A stretch of 64,000 nt of DNA, from positions 744,001 through 808,000 of the forward strand of contig NC_014931.1 of the NCBI RefSeq assembly GCF_000184745.1, in the 5' to 3' direction. The stretch comes from Variovorax paradoxus EPS. GTDB taxonomy: Bacteria; Pseudomonadota; Gammaproteobacteria; Burkholderiales; Burkholderiaceae_C. Below, piece after piece: positions 18,557-27,300 of the stretch. The position numbers were made by a program, and so were the translations under genes. The notes beneath the pieces were generated by a model. That model saw nothing but the letters and a program-made list of their open reading frames with translations. It did not search any database and was not told where the DNA came from. Positions within the stretch are counted from its first letter, which is position 1. The number at the start of each line of letters is the position of its first letter.

Positions 18557-18898
18557 TCAACCCCTCGAAGCTTGATTTGCGCCACGGGCTGCGGGCAAGA
18601 CGGCCAGGTTGTTGGCCCTCTCGATCTGCTCGTCGATCCATCCGTCGATGGAAGACTTCAGCCACACCGTGCATCGACGGCCCAGCGAGATGCTTCGCGG
18701 GAATGCGCCGGTTGCCATGCGCGCGTAGATCGCGCTCTTCTTCAGACACACGCGGCGCTCGACCTCTTGAATCCTGAGAAAGCAGTCGCCTGGCGCGACT
18801 TTGAGAGGGGTGGGCGACTCCATGCGGACGGTTTCGGAAGTGAACATGGGAGGAGGATCACCCAGAGGAGGTGACATTGAGGAGGCCCAAGATGTCAT
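18557..18898 (-). CDS. AlpA-family excisionase/transcriptional activator, copy 2
   Basis: A 113-residue protein with the same AlpA winged-helix core as copy 1 (CFLRIQEVERRVCLKKSAIY, then PRSISLGRRCTVWLKSSIDG). ATG 18898 has a GAGGAG site six bases upstream; longer frames reach 19129 but are unsupported. It follows the 18909-19271 gene by 10 bases and is nearest of the two to the integrase gene, so it is the more likely activator of integrase expression or excision. Confidence 0.8.
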   Translation of the reverse strand: MTSWASSMSPPLGDPPPMFTSETVRMESPTPLKVAPGDCFLRIQEVERRVCLKKSAIYARMATGAFPRSISLGRRCTVWLKSSIDGWIDEQIERANNLAVLPAARGANQASRG

Positions 18899-18908
18899 CA
18901 CCGGCTCC

Positions 18909-19271
18909 TCATCCATGGCGGCGTGCGCTGTCCAGCACCTCGCATTGGCGCTCGATCTGAGCGCCAAGAAGTCCCAGCGAAACCGACATGAGCCGTTCCA
19001 GCGCGCCGCGGTGGCATGCGTTGAAGAAGGGCGCAGGGCTTGCGTCGGAACAAGCCGCTTCGCGCCGGTCTTCGTCCCAGGAAAGCAGTTGGGCGAGCAT
19101 GTGGGTGCCTTGCACCACGTCGCGCGCATCGTTCAGAAATTCGGCGAGCCGTTGCTGCGGAGGGCTGAGCCCGTCCCCTCGAACCCATTCGAAGGGCTTG
19201 AATTGAGCGGTGGGACGATAGCTCGCGAACGAGCAGCCGGCGTCGGCGCCAGCGTTAGAAGATTCGGCCAT
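18909..19271 (-). CDS. Small unknown protein, first gene of the AlpA/replication operon
   Basis: 120 residues from ATG 19271, which has GGAGG close upstream. No domain recognised. The N-terminal third is low in structure; the rest is helical with hydrophobic positions (LAEFLNDARDVVQGTHMLAQ and a MSVSLGLLGAQIERQCEVL helix). It reads into the AlpA gene with a 10-base gap, so it is probably co-transcribed and specific to this element. Frames extending upstream to 19439 exist but lack a start signal. Confidence 0.5.
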   Translation of the reverse strand: MAESSNAGADAGCSFASYRPTAQFKPFEWVRGDGLSPPQQRLAEFLNDARDVVQGTHMLAQLLSWDEDRREAACSDASPAPFFNACHRGALERLMSVSLGLLGAQIERQCEVLDSARRHG

Positions 19272-19541
19272 GGGCCTCCAAGGATTGCGGTTTGCTACAA
19301 CCGCCGTCCTCTCTTCCAAAAGAGGGCGGCAGCTCGAACGGGTTGGAAGACCGGGCAATCCTTGCGGAAACCGGCAGGGCTCGCGCCCTCCCATTCGAGC
19401 CGCCAAAAATGGAGCGCGAACGAAAAAGCCGCAGACCATGTGCGGTGACTGCGGCTTTCGTCGCAGGATTGCAGCGGGCTTCCAAACCCGACCTCGCTCA
19501 TCACGAGGCGAGAGAACTTTAAGCGCTCTCGGCTGTTCCCG

Positions 19542-20828
19542 TCAAGCCGCGCGCAGCTTCACCACGTCGGCACCTCGGCGCAGTTCATCGAGGTAGTCGG
19601 CCCATTTCTGCATCATCGAAAAACGTTCCACGCGAAACTCTGTGCGGTTGTAGGCGCGGCCGAGACTGTCTTTGACGGCGTGGGCTAGCTGCGCCTCGAT
19701 CACCGATTCGTCGACGTTGAGGCGCTCCGCCAGGATGGTGCGCGCGGTCGCTCGAAAGCCATGGGCTGTCACTTCGTCTTTGCCGAAGCCCATTGCGCGC
19801 AGTGCGGCGTTGATGGCTGCATCGCTCATGGGACGTTCGTGGCTGCGCTCTCCCGTGAACACATAGGCGCTGCGTCCGGTCAGCGGGTACAGATCGCGCA
19901 AAGCCTCAACAGCCTGCGTCGACAACGGCACCAGGTGCGGTGCGCCATGCAGCTTGCCGACCTTCTTTCGCTTCATGCGCGCCGCGGGCACGGTCCACAG
20001 CCCGGCGTCGAGGTCGATCTCTTCCCACTTCGCGTGCCGCAGCTCGCCCGGACGCAGCAAGATCATGGGGGCCAGCTTCAGTGCAGTCCGCACAACGTGC
20101 GTCCCCTTGTAGCCATCGCAGGCGCGCAACAGCTCGCCCAGGCGCTTGGGGTCGGTGATGGCCGGGAAGTGCTGCACGAGCGGCTTGCGCAACGCGTCCT
20201 TCAGGTCGCGGGCCGGATTGCTCGTCGCGCGGCCTGTAGCGACGGCGAAGCGGAAGACCTGGCCGCAGTTCTCCAGCGCGCGGTGTGCAGTCTCAACCAC
20301 GCCGCGAGACTCGATGCGACGGATGACCGTCAGCAGCTCGGGCGGGTCGATCTGCGCAATGGGGCGCTTGCCGATGTAGGGGAACACGTCGTTCTCCAGC
20401 CGCCCGATGATCTTGACGCCGTAGCTGTCGGCCCAGTCGGCGCGGCGCACCTCGTACCACTCGCGCGCGACATGCTCGAAGCTGTCGAGCACAGGCAGGC
20501 CGGCCTCGGCGCGTGTCGCAGCTTCACGGGCCTGGACATGCGCAGCACGGACGGCCTTTCTGGCCTCGCTGGGGTCTATGCCTTGGGCCACCTTCCTGCG
20601 CGCGTCCTCAGCTCGCTCGCGGGCCAGGCCGATACCGATGGTGGGGTAGGTGCCGAGCGAGAGCGTTTTGCGCTTGCCGGCGATGCTGTAGTCGAAGCGC
20701 CATCCGTGGGCGCCGCCGTTCACGAAGAGCAGGATGTAGAGGCCATCGCCGTCGGAAATGCGCCTGCGCGGATCGCCGGGTTTGATGGATCGGAGAGAGG
20801 TGTCGGAACCGATTAGATTTCTTGGCAT
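19542..20828 (-). CDS. Tyrosine site-specific integrase (P4 type)
   Basis: A 428-residue integrase. Residues ~1-90 match the N-terminal DUF4102-like arm-binding domain of P4 integrases (SDGDGLYILLFVNGGAHGWRF). A core-binding SAM-like domain follows, then the catalytic domain with Arg in LRPGELRHAKW, HGFRATART (His-x-x-Arg), a second His in LAHAVKDS and the nucleophile Tyr in GRAYNRTEF. All catalytic residues appear present, so it should be active. The start at MPRNLIG was chosen because the family begins here; upstream residues to 20873 overlap an inverted repeat. It catalyses integration and excision of the island. Confidence 0.92.
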   Translation of the reverse strand: MPRNLIGSDTSLRSIKPGDPRRRISDGDGLYILLFVNGGAHGWRFDYSIAGKRKTLSLGTYPTIGIGLARERAEDARRKVAQGIDPSEARKAVRAAHVQAREAATRAEAGLPVLDSFEHVAREWYEVRRADWADSYGVKIIGRLENDVFPYIGKRPIAQIDPPELLTVIRRIESRGVVETAHRALENCGQVFRFAVATGRATSNPARDLKDALRKPLVQHFPAITDPKRLGELLRACDGYKGTHVVRTALKLAPMILLRPGELRHAKWEEIDLDAGLWTVPAARMKRKKVGKLHGAPHLVPLSTQAVEALRDLYPLTGRSAYVFTGERSHERPMSDAAINAALRAMGFGKDEVTAHGFRATARTILAERLNVDESVIEAQLAHAVKDSLGRAYNRTEFRVERFSMMQKWADYLDELRRGADVVKLRAA

Positions 20829-20836
20829 AACAGTTT

Positions 20837-20880
20837 TTCGGGTGCAGTAAGTGATGCAGGAACTCAGATTCACACCCGAA
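20837..20880. repeat. Perfect inverted repeat just upstream of the integrase
   Basis: TTCGGGTG at 20837-20844 and its exact complement CACCCGAA at 20873-20880 flank 28 bases directly before the integrase start. The position suits an operator or arm site bound by integrase or AlpA, or part of the attachment region. No homologous site was seen elsewhere in the window. Confidence 0.5.
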
Positions 20881-20946
20881 CAAAATTCTAGAGCTGGCGC
20901 GGCCTCCGAGGCATCTTTCGACGGAGCCCCAGGCCACCAAATTCGT

Positions 20947-20982
20947 AAGGCGCTATAGCTATCAAAGCTGTAGCGCCTTTTT
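20947..20982 (+). terminator. Rho-independent terminator at island/chromosome junction
   Basis: The stem AAGGCGCTA(T)AGC pairs with GCT(G)TAGCGCCTT around a 7-base loop (20947-20979) and runs into a T tract (TTTTTCGTTTTT). On the plus strand no protein gene precedes it, so it may insulate the island or end an unseen transcript. Confidence 0.65.
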
Positions 20983-21162
20983 CGTTTTTGCTCCCATGCT
21001 GGTATTTCGACAGTTTCGCGATATCAGATCCCGGCCGAAATATCGGACATGGTCCGAGCAAATTGAAAGGCTCGCCGTGAAGAGCAAGAGCTGCTTTCAT
21101 GACTTCCGATTCGGGGCATAGGCGACTTCCGCAGTGCCGACCGGAAGTTGAAGTGGGCACAC

Positions 21163-21399
21163 CTACTGCTTCGCAGGCTGCGGCGCGCTCTGGCTCTGCG
21201 CGGCCGGCGGCGGGGACGGTGCCTCGCCGCGCTTGTCCACTGCATAGAAATACGCCAGCGCGCCGAGGAAGATGAGTACCGCGGCGCTCGCGCCCCAGGC
21301 GAACACGCGGCGGTTGTCGCGGTCGTCGCTTGTTTCCCGGCGCTCGCGGTGTTCGTCGCGGTGGGTTTCGCGATGGGTGTTGGTGGGTGGGTTGTTCAT
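21163..21399 (-). CDS. Small single-span membrane protein (paralogue of 37111-37314)
   Basis: 78 residues from ATG 21399 (AAAGGAGA site). A charged N-terminus (HRETHRDEHRERRETSDD) is followed by DNRRVFAWG, one membrane segment (about residues 34-54, ending LAYFYAV) and a Pro/Gln/Ser-rich tail. The RDNRRVFAWG and LAYFYAV parts recur in the product at 37111-37314, so both are members of one small family. Function unknown; probably inner-membrane anchored with an exposed proline-rich tail. Confidence 0.7.
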   Translation of the reverse strand: MNNPPTNTHRETHRDEHRERRETSDDRDNRRVFAWGASAAVLIFLGALAYFYAVDKRGEAPSPPPAAQSQSAPQPAKQ

Positions 21400-21576
21400 T
21401 GCCGATCTCCTTTGAGCCAGCATTCGAGCGACCTGCGGGGCGAACTGTAGGAGCGCGCCGCCGTTGGGATGCGGTTGTCTTCTACATGTGCGGCGGCACC
21501 CGCGCCTAGCGTTGGAAGCGAACGGCAAGCACCGGATCGCGAGTGCTTCGCCCCGTCACTTCACAGGAGATGCCCC

Positions 21577-21774
21577 ATGGCACAACCGGATTTCGACATC
21601 CCCGTTCCAGAGAAAGCCGACTCGCTGCGCGCGCGCCTGCAGGCGCTGGCCGAGCGCGTCGGCGTGCTGGCCCCGGGTGCTCCGCTCACCGACGAACTCG
21701 TGGCGTTTGCCGAAGGCGCGATCGACATGGCGCGCGACGGCCGCCAGCGACTCCCAGCAGATCGCGCAGCCTGA
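21577..21774 (+). CDS. Small unknown soluble protein
   Basis: 65 residues starting MAQPDFDIPVPEKADSLRAR with a good AGGAGA site upstream. It is acidic and probably helical (LQALAERVGV and DELVAFAEGAIDMA). No family recognised. It faces the convergent exonuclease III gene 70 bases away. Confidence 0.6.
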   Translation: MAQPDFDIPVPEKADSLRARLQALAERVGVLAPGAPLTDELVAFAEGAIDMARDGRQRLPADRAA

Positions 21775-21844
21775 AATACCTCGGGCCGAGCACCAGCGCC
21801 GGCGTGCGCAACCGCATGCCGCCCGGAGCGCTGCGGTGGCGGGT

Positions 21845-22627
21845 CTACGCGCCGGAAATGTCGAGTTCGATCCACGCCGGCGCGTGGTCGCTCGCACCGG
21901 TGCGCCCGCGCACGTCGCGGTCCACGCCGGCGCTGCGAAGCATCGGCGCAAGTTCGGCGTTCAGCAGCAGATGGTCGATGCGAAGTCCGGCGTCGCGCGG
22001 ATAGCGGTTGCGCCAGTACGTCCAGAAGGTGAAGGGCACGCGGTCGGGATGTGTCGCGCGAATTGCATCGGTCCAGCCTTGTTTCAGCAGTTGCGCGAAC
22101 GCCGCGCGGCTTTCGGGCTGCAGCAGTGCGTCGTCGCGCCACGAGGCCGGGTTGTAGATGTCGGCATCGGTCGGTACGACGTTGTAGTCGCCGGCCAGCA
22201 CGACGGGCATGCCGCTCGAAAAGAGCTTCTTCGCATGCCGGTTGAAGGCTTCGAACCACTGCAGCTTGTAGTCGAACTTCGGCCCCGGCTGCGGATTGCC
22301 GTTGGGCAGGTAGAGGCAGCCGACCAGCACGCCGCCGACCACCGCCTCGATGTACCGGCTCTGCGTGTCGGCTTCCATGCCCGGCAGGCCGCGCCCGGTG
22401 TCGATCGGCTCCCGTCCGCGCGCGAGGATGGCGACACCGTTCCATGCACGCTGCCCGTGCGCGACGATGCCGTATCCCGCACCGCGGATCGCATCGACCG
22501 GCAGGGCGGCATCGGGAGACTTGAGTTCCTGCAGGCAGGCGACGTCGGGCTTCGATTCATCGAGCCATTCGAGCAGGCGGGCGAGGCGGCTGTTGATGCC
22601 GTTGACGTTGAATGTGGCGATCTTCAT
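21845..22627 (-). CDS. xthA: Exodeoxyribonuclease III
   Basis: A 260-residue endonuclease/exonuclease/phosphatase-fold enzyme that cleaves DNA at abasic sites and degrades 3' ends in base-excision repair. Motifs in order: KIATFNVNGINSR, CLQELKSPD (metal Glu), YLPNGNPQPGPKFDYKL, AGDYNVVPTDADIYNP (Asp-Asn pair), LRIDHLLLN and ASDHAPAW (Asp-His). The ATG used is the canonical MKI start; one nine bases upstream is possible. A UdgX glycosylase (35388) in the same region would create substrates for it. Confidence 0.93.
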   Translation of the reverse strand: MKIATFNVNGINSRLARLLEWLDESKPDVACLQELKSPDAALPVDAIRGAGYGIVAHGQRAWNGVAILARGREPIDTGRGLPGMEADTQSRYIEAVVGGVLVGCLYLPNGNPQPGPKFDYKLQWFEAFNRHAKKLFSSGMPVVLAGDYNVVPTDADIYNPASWRDDALLQPESRAAFAQLLKQGWTDAIRATHPDRVPFTFWTYWRNRYPRDAGLRIDHLLLNAELAPMLRSAGVDRDVRGRTGASDHAPAWIELDISGA

Positions 22628-22720
22628 CAGGGGCATGCCGAGGGATAGGAGGGCGCGACAAATGAGCGCTTGAAATCGTCCGCCCTTTGGTCCCGGCAGT
22701 TCCGGCCATGTGGCCGGTGC

Positions 22721-23032
22721 TTACCCGACGCGGTTCTCGATCGGCTCGGCAGGCGCTCGCGAGCGAAGCTCGAAGGCCGGACGCCGCCTGCGCTCGCGCT
22801 GCACCGGTGGTGCGGCCACGGTGGGCTGCGCTGTTGCGCCGAGCGCGCCCCACAGGCCGGCGAAATGAACGTCCGCCTCCTTGCGCAGCCTGGCGATCTG
22901 CTCGATGCGGGCGTCCGGAATGCCCAGGCGCCCGCCTTGCGTGCGCTGGTGAAGTTGGTGAATGGCCGTGTAGGCGGCGGTTTCTGCTGCCATCCAGGCG
23001 ACGAATGCAGCAGGGGCGGGGTCTTCGGCCAT
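22721..23032 (-). CDS. Unknown 103-residue protein
   Basis: Starts MAEDPAPAAFVAWMAAETAA with an AAGGAA ribosome site. The first ~65 residues are helical (AIHQLHQRTQGG, RIEQIARLRKEADVHFAGLW); the tail is Arg/Pro-rich and probably disordered. No domain recognised. It lies alone on the minus strand between the exonuclease III and PPC-domain genes. Confidence 0.55.
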   Translation of the reverse strand: MAEDPAPAAFVAWMAAETAAYTAIHQLHQRTQGGRLGIPDARIEQIARLRKEADVHFAGLWGALGATAQPTVAAPPVQRERRRRPAFELRSRAPAEPIENRVG

Positions 23033-23175
23033 CGGTTTCCTTCAGTGGTGTCTATCTATCTGCGCGCGGCGACATGGAATCTAGAAGCCTTCCGGCAACC
23101 ATTTGTAGGCGGCCGCCTTCAAGGTGCGCCGGAATACGCCGTCCCGCATCCCGTGACAGGCCAACGGGCACCTGC

Positions 23176-23613
23176 TCAGGCGTCGATGTCGATCAGGGCC
23201 AGCCCCGTCTCGGGGTTGCAGGTCTTGCGCAGGTAGCCGGGCGACTCGATCAGCAGCACCTCGAGCGTCGGCTGCACGGTGGCCTGGAGCACGTGGCCGC
23301 CGATCGTGCTGCCATCGCGCCGGCCCAGCACCGCGTGCGCATGCACCTTGGGCCGATCGCCGTCGAGCGCGATGTCACCGTTGAAGGAAAGCACCTCGAC
23401 CTGCTCCTGGACCGGAATCCGCTCGTACTCCTTCCGCTCCCAGTCGAAGTAGCCGAGCACCGCGCCACGCAGCGCGCCGATGGCGCTGAAGCGGCTGGCC
23501 GAGAGCGCGTTGTCCTCCGCGAATTTCTCCAGGAGGGAGACGACGTCGTCTCCCTTGTCGAAGACCAGCGCGATGGTGCGCTCGGGGCTGGTGTTGAGGA
23601 TCTTGGATTTCAT
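23176..23613 (-). CDS. PPC/DUF296 domain protein
   Basis: A 145-residue single-domain protein of the PPC (DUF296) fold. Markers are VVSLLEKFAEDN, SAIGALRGAVLGYFD, a GD/VHAHAVLG strand with the two histidines, GGHVLQATV and TLEVLLIE. In plants the domain is joined to AT-hooks; in bacteria it occurs alone, forms trimers and has no established function, although a DNA-binding label is often attached. Length is typical of the bacterial form. It stands alone with good coding signals. Confidence 0.85.
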   Translation of the reverse strand: MKSKILNTSPERTIALVFDKGDDVVSLLEKFAEDNALSASRFSAIGALRGAVLGYFDWERKEYERIPVQEQVEVLSFNGDIALDGDRPKVHAHAVLGRRDGSTIGGHVLQATVQPTLEVLLIESPGYLRKTCNPETGLALIDIDA

Positions 23614-23655
23614 GGCGAGGGGTTCCTGTGAGGTTGGGCGGGGAGTGCGCGGCGT

Positions 23656-24033
23656 TCAGCGCGCGGGTTTCTGCTTGCAATCCCCGGCGGACGGCTCCTT
23701 GCAGTCGTCCCGCCGCGGCGGTGCCGAGGGCGCTTCAGGCGTCTCGCCGGCGCTGTTCGGTTCGGCGTCCTGCACATGTGCGGGTGGTGTCTTCACCAGG
23801 CCGGGGTCCTTTCCCGCAGGCGCGGGCTTGGTGAGGGCGGGATCGACCGCGGCGGGGGGCTTCACGATGAAGTCCGATTGGCCGCCTGGCCTTGCCGGCG
23901 CATCGGCTGGCGCGCGCTGCGGTCCTTGCGGCGATTGCGCCGCGGCGAGCCCGGCAACCAGTGCCAGCGCACCGGCCATCAAAGCGGCTTTGGCAGCCGA
24001 CGCCATCGCTGTAACTGAAGCCCCTGCAGACAT
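23656..24033 (-). CDS. Secreted proline-rich small protein
   Basis: 125 residues from ATG 24033 (AAGGAG site). A signal peptide (MAGALALVAGLAAAQ ending near residue 33) is followed by a Pro/Ala/Asp-rich, presumably disordered region with two cysteines close to the end (DDCKEPSAGDCKQK). No domain recognised; likely periplasmic. It is divergent from the hybrid kinase gene. Confidence 0.6.
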   Translation of the reverse strand: MSAGASVTAMASAAKAALMAGALALVAGLAAAQSPQGPQRAPADAPARPGGQSDFIVKPPAAVDPALTKPAPAGKDPGLVKTPPAHVQDAEPNSAGETPEAPSAPPRRDDCKEPSAGDCKQKPAR

Positions 24034-24390
24034 CGTTCGACTCCTTCGCTCTTGCATGCGGTCCACCGTTTCACCGGGAAGTCCCTGTACATGTAGGCGC
24101 TGTTCACCGGTGACCGCAGGGCGCATTCGCAGCCTCGGCGCCTGGGGCCGCGTTGCCATTCCCGGCGTCGAATGCCACGGCGTGACCTCCTACATCCACG
24201 GCTGGATTCAAGTCGGAAACTGCACGAATCAGGGGGAGCGACAGGCCGCGACAGGCCGCATTTGCGAACAGCGGCCGTCCAGGATGGCGACCGGCATGGG
24301 GAGTTTCGGCGCCTCCTCAACGCGGGCAAAATCGCAATCCGCCACCGAGCGGCTCCATGGCCGCTTCCGTCCATCTGTAGTGAGCACGAT
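24034..24390. other. Divergent intergenic region
   Basis: About 350 bases between the secreted protein and the hybrid kinase. It should hold both promoters; no clear hexamer pair or operator was recognised. The kinase frame stays open through it to 24172, but the translation there does not look coding. Confidence 0.4.
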
Positions 24391-27300
24391 TTGCCCGATT
24401 CCACATCTTCCGCTGCGGATGAGCCCGTCCCCTCCGAGTCCACCCCTGCCGTCCCTTCCGACGCTTCCGCCGCTTCCATGTCGGACGCGGATGCGGCCCT
24501 TATCCCGAGCTCGCTGAATTTCCCGGTCATCGGCATCGGCGCATCGGCGGGCGGTCTCGAGGCACTGCTGCGTTTCTTCGAGCACCTTCCCGCGCGTGCC
24601 GGCATGGCCTTCGTGGTGATCCTTCACCTGTCGCCCAAGCACGAAAGCAGCGCCGCCGACATCCTGCAGCGCACGACGCGCATGAAGGTGTCGCAGGTGA
24701 CCAGGCCCACGCCGATCGAAGTCGACCAGGTCTACGTGATCCCGCCCGGGGTCGAGCTGACGATGAACGACGGTTACCTGCGCGTCGCGCCGAGCGAGCG
24801 CGCAAAGGGCCAGCATGTGACGGTGGACGTCTTCTTCCGCACGCTGGCCGAAGCCCACCGCGAACGCGCGGTGTCGGTCGTGATGTCGGGCACCGGCAGC
24901 GACGGGGCGGTCGGGCTCACGCGCATCAAGGAGCGCGGCGGCATCGCGATCGCGCAGGCGCCGGCCGATGCGGCGCACACCGGCATGCCGCTGGCGGCCA
25001 TCGCCACCGGCATGGTCGACATCGTGCTGCCGGCCGCGGACATCGGCCAGCGGCTGATCGATCTCTGGACCAACGCCCGCCAGATCCGGATGCCCGATGC
25101 CGAGAAGATCGGCGGGTTCGTCGCACCGCCCGAAACGCAGGCGGCTGCCCAGCAGGCGGAGCAGGCACTGCAGGAAATCATCGGCCTGCTGCGCACCCAC
25201 ACCCGGCACGACTTCAGGCACTACAAGCGGGCCACCGTGCTGCGCCGCATCGAACGCAGGCTGCAGGTGAACCGGCTGACGGACCTGCCGGCGTACCGGG
25301 ATTTCCTGCGCGAGCATCCGCAGGAGGCCGTGCCGCTGCTGCAGGACATGCTCATCAGCGTGACCAACTTCTTTCGCGACCGCGACTCCTTCGAGGCGCT
25401 GGAGCGCGATGTGCTGCCGGAACTGGTGCAGCGCAAGCAGGCGGGCGACCCGCTGCGTGCCTGGGTCGCGGGCTGCGCCACCGGCGAGGAAGCCTATTCG
25501 CTGAGCATCCTGCTGCGCGAGCAGGCGGACCTGCACGCGCGGCCGCTGGAGATCCAGATCTTCGCCACCGACATCGACGACCGCGCCATCGCCACCGCGC
25601 GCAAGGCGGTCTATGCGCAAGGCATCGTGGAAGACATGTCGCCCTCGCGGCTGCGGCAGTTCTTCATGAAGGACCATGACCAGTACCGCGTATCGACCAC
25701 GGTGCGCGAGCCGGTGCTGTTCGCATCGCACAACCTGCTGCGCGATCCGCCGTTCTCGCGGCTGGACCTGATCTGCTGCCGCAACCTGCTGATTTATCTG
25801 GACCGCGCCGCGCAGGCCCATGTGCTGGAGATGTTCCGCATCGCGCTCAAGCCGGGCGGCTACCTGTTCCTGGGCACCTCCGAATCGATCGATGCGGTCG
25901 GCAGCCTCTTCACGCCGGTCGACAAGAAGAACCGCATCTTCCGCGTCAATCCCGACCTGCCGCCCGGGCGCCACATGCCGCTGATCAGCGACATGCCACC
26001 CGCGCCGCAGGCCGGCACCTTCGTGCCGCCGCGCCGGACCTCCAAGCGCACCGGCTCCGAGCGTGCGAGCTTCGCGGAACTGCACCAGGCGGCGCTGGAG
26101 CAGTTCTCGCCGCCCAGCGTGCTGATCAACGCCGAGCACGAGGTGCTGCACCTGTCGAACGGTGTCGGGCGCTTCCTGGAACGCGCGAGCGGCGAGCCTT
26201 CGAACAACCTTTTGAACAACGTGCGCCCGGACATTCGCCTGGAGCTGCGTACGGCGCTCTTCAAGGCGAACCAGACGGCGCGCAGCGTGGAAACACGGCT
26301 GGTGCAGCGGCAGGAGAACGGGCACCAGGTCTTTCTGAACATCATCGTGAGGCCGCTGCAGCCCGCGGAGGGCGAGTCGCAGCAGCTCACGCTGGTCGTC
26401 TTCGACGAGGTCGAGGAAAGCATGCGCGCGAACGACGGCGAGCCGGTCGACGCGGCGCGCGAACTGCTGATCGGGCAGCTCGAGGAAGAGATACGCCAGC
26501 TCAAGCTGCACCTGCAGGACACCGTCGAGAGCGGGGAAACCTCCACCGAGGAACTCAAGGCCTCGAATGAGGAACTGCAGGCCATCAACGAGGAGCTGCG
26601 TTCGGCCAGCGAGGAACTGGAGACGAGCAAGGAGGAGCTCCAGTCGATGAACGAGGAGCTGGTGACGGTCAACTTCGAGCTGAAGGTCAAGGTCGAGGAG
26701 CGCGGCCATATCAACGACGACCTGCAGAACCTGATCGCGTCCTCGGAGATCGCCACAGTGTTCGTGGACCGCGGCATGCACGTCAAGCGCTATACCCCGC
26801 ACGCGGGCAACCTGTTCAACCTGATTCCCTCGGACCTGGGGCGTTCGCTCTTCGACATCACGAGCCGGCTGGAATACCCCGAACTCGAGGAAGACACGGC
26901 CGCGGCCTTCAACGAGTTGCGCACCATCGAGCGCCATGTGCCGAGCACCGACGGCCGGCACTTTCTCGCGCGCATCCTTCCGTACCGCACGGCCGAGGAC
27001 AAGATCGAGGGCGCGATCCTCAACTTCTTCGACATTTCCGAGCTGCGCTTTGCCCAGGACAAGGTGCGTGCCGGCGAGGAGCGCCTGCGACTGGTGGCGG
27101 CAACCACGCGCGACTTCGCGATCATCACCACCGACGAGGCCGGGCTCATCACCACCTGGAACGCCGGCGCGCAGCGCATCTTCGGCTACACGGAAGAAGA
27201 GATGCTGCGCCGCCCGATCGCGGTCATCTTCACCGCCGAAGACCAGGCGCACGGCGTACCGCAGCAGGAGATGCGCCGCGCGACCGAAACGGGCCGCGCC

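Larger units (their letters stand above)
16327..18898 (-). repeat. Tandem duplication of an AlpA plus replication-protein module
   Basis: Two consecutive units, each an AlpA-like gene of exactly 113 codons followed 5-6 bases later by a replication-type gene, lie head-to-tail (18898-17580 and 17583-16327). The units match over the AlpA helix-turn-helix region and both ends of the replication protein but have diverged in the linkers, so the duplication is not recent or two related elements recombined. Confidence 0.75.
1..20880. mobile_element. Integrative genomic island (distal part), P4-type integrase at its right end
   Basis: The block is bounded on the right by a tyrosine integrase (19542-20828) whose start faces the chromosomal side. 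It contains an AlpA/replication-protein module, defence-type genes and genes of unknown function, and none of the ordinary metabolic genes that begin at 21 kb. The left end lies outside the window, so neither length nor attachment repeats can be established. I saw no tRNA or tmRNA gene at the right boundary; the junction should fall between the integrase start and about 21.1 kb. Confidence 0.75.
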
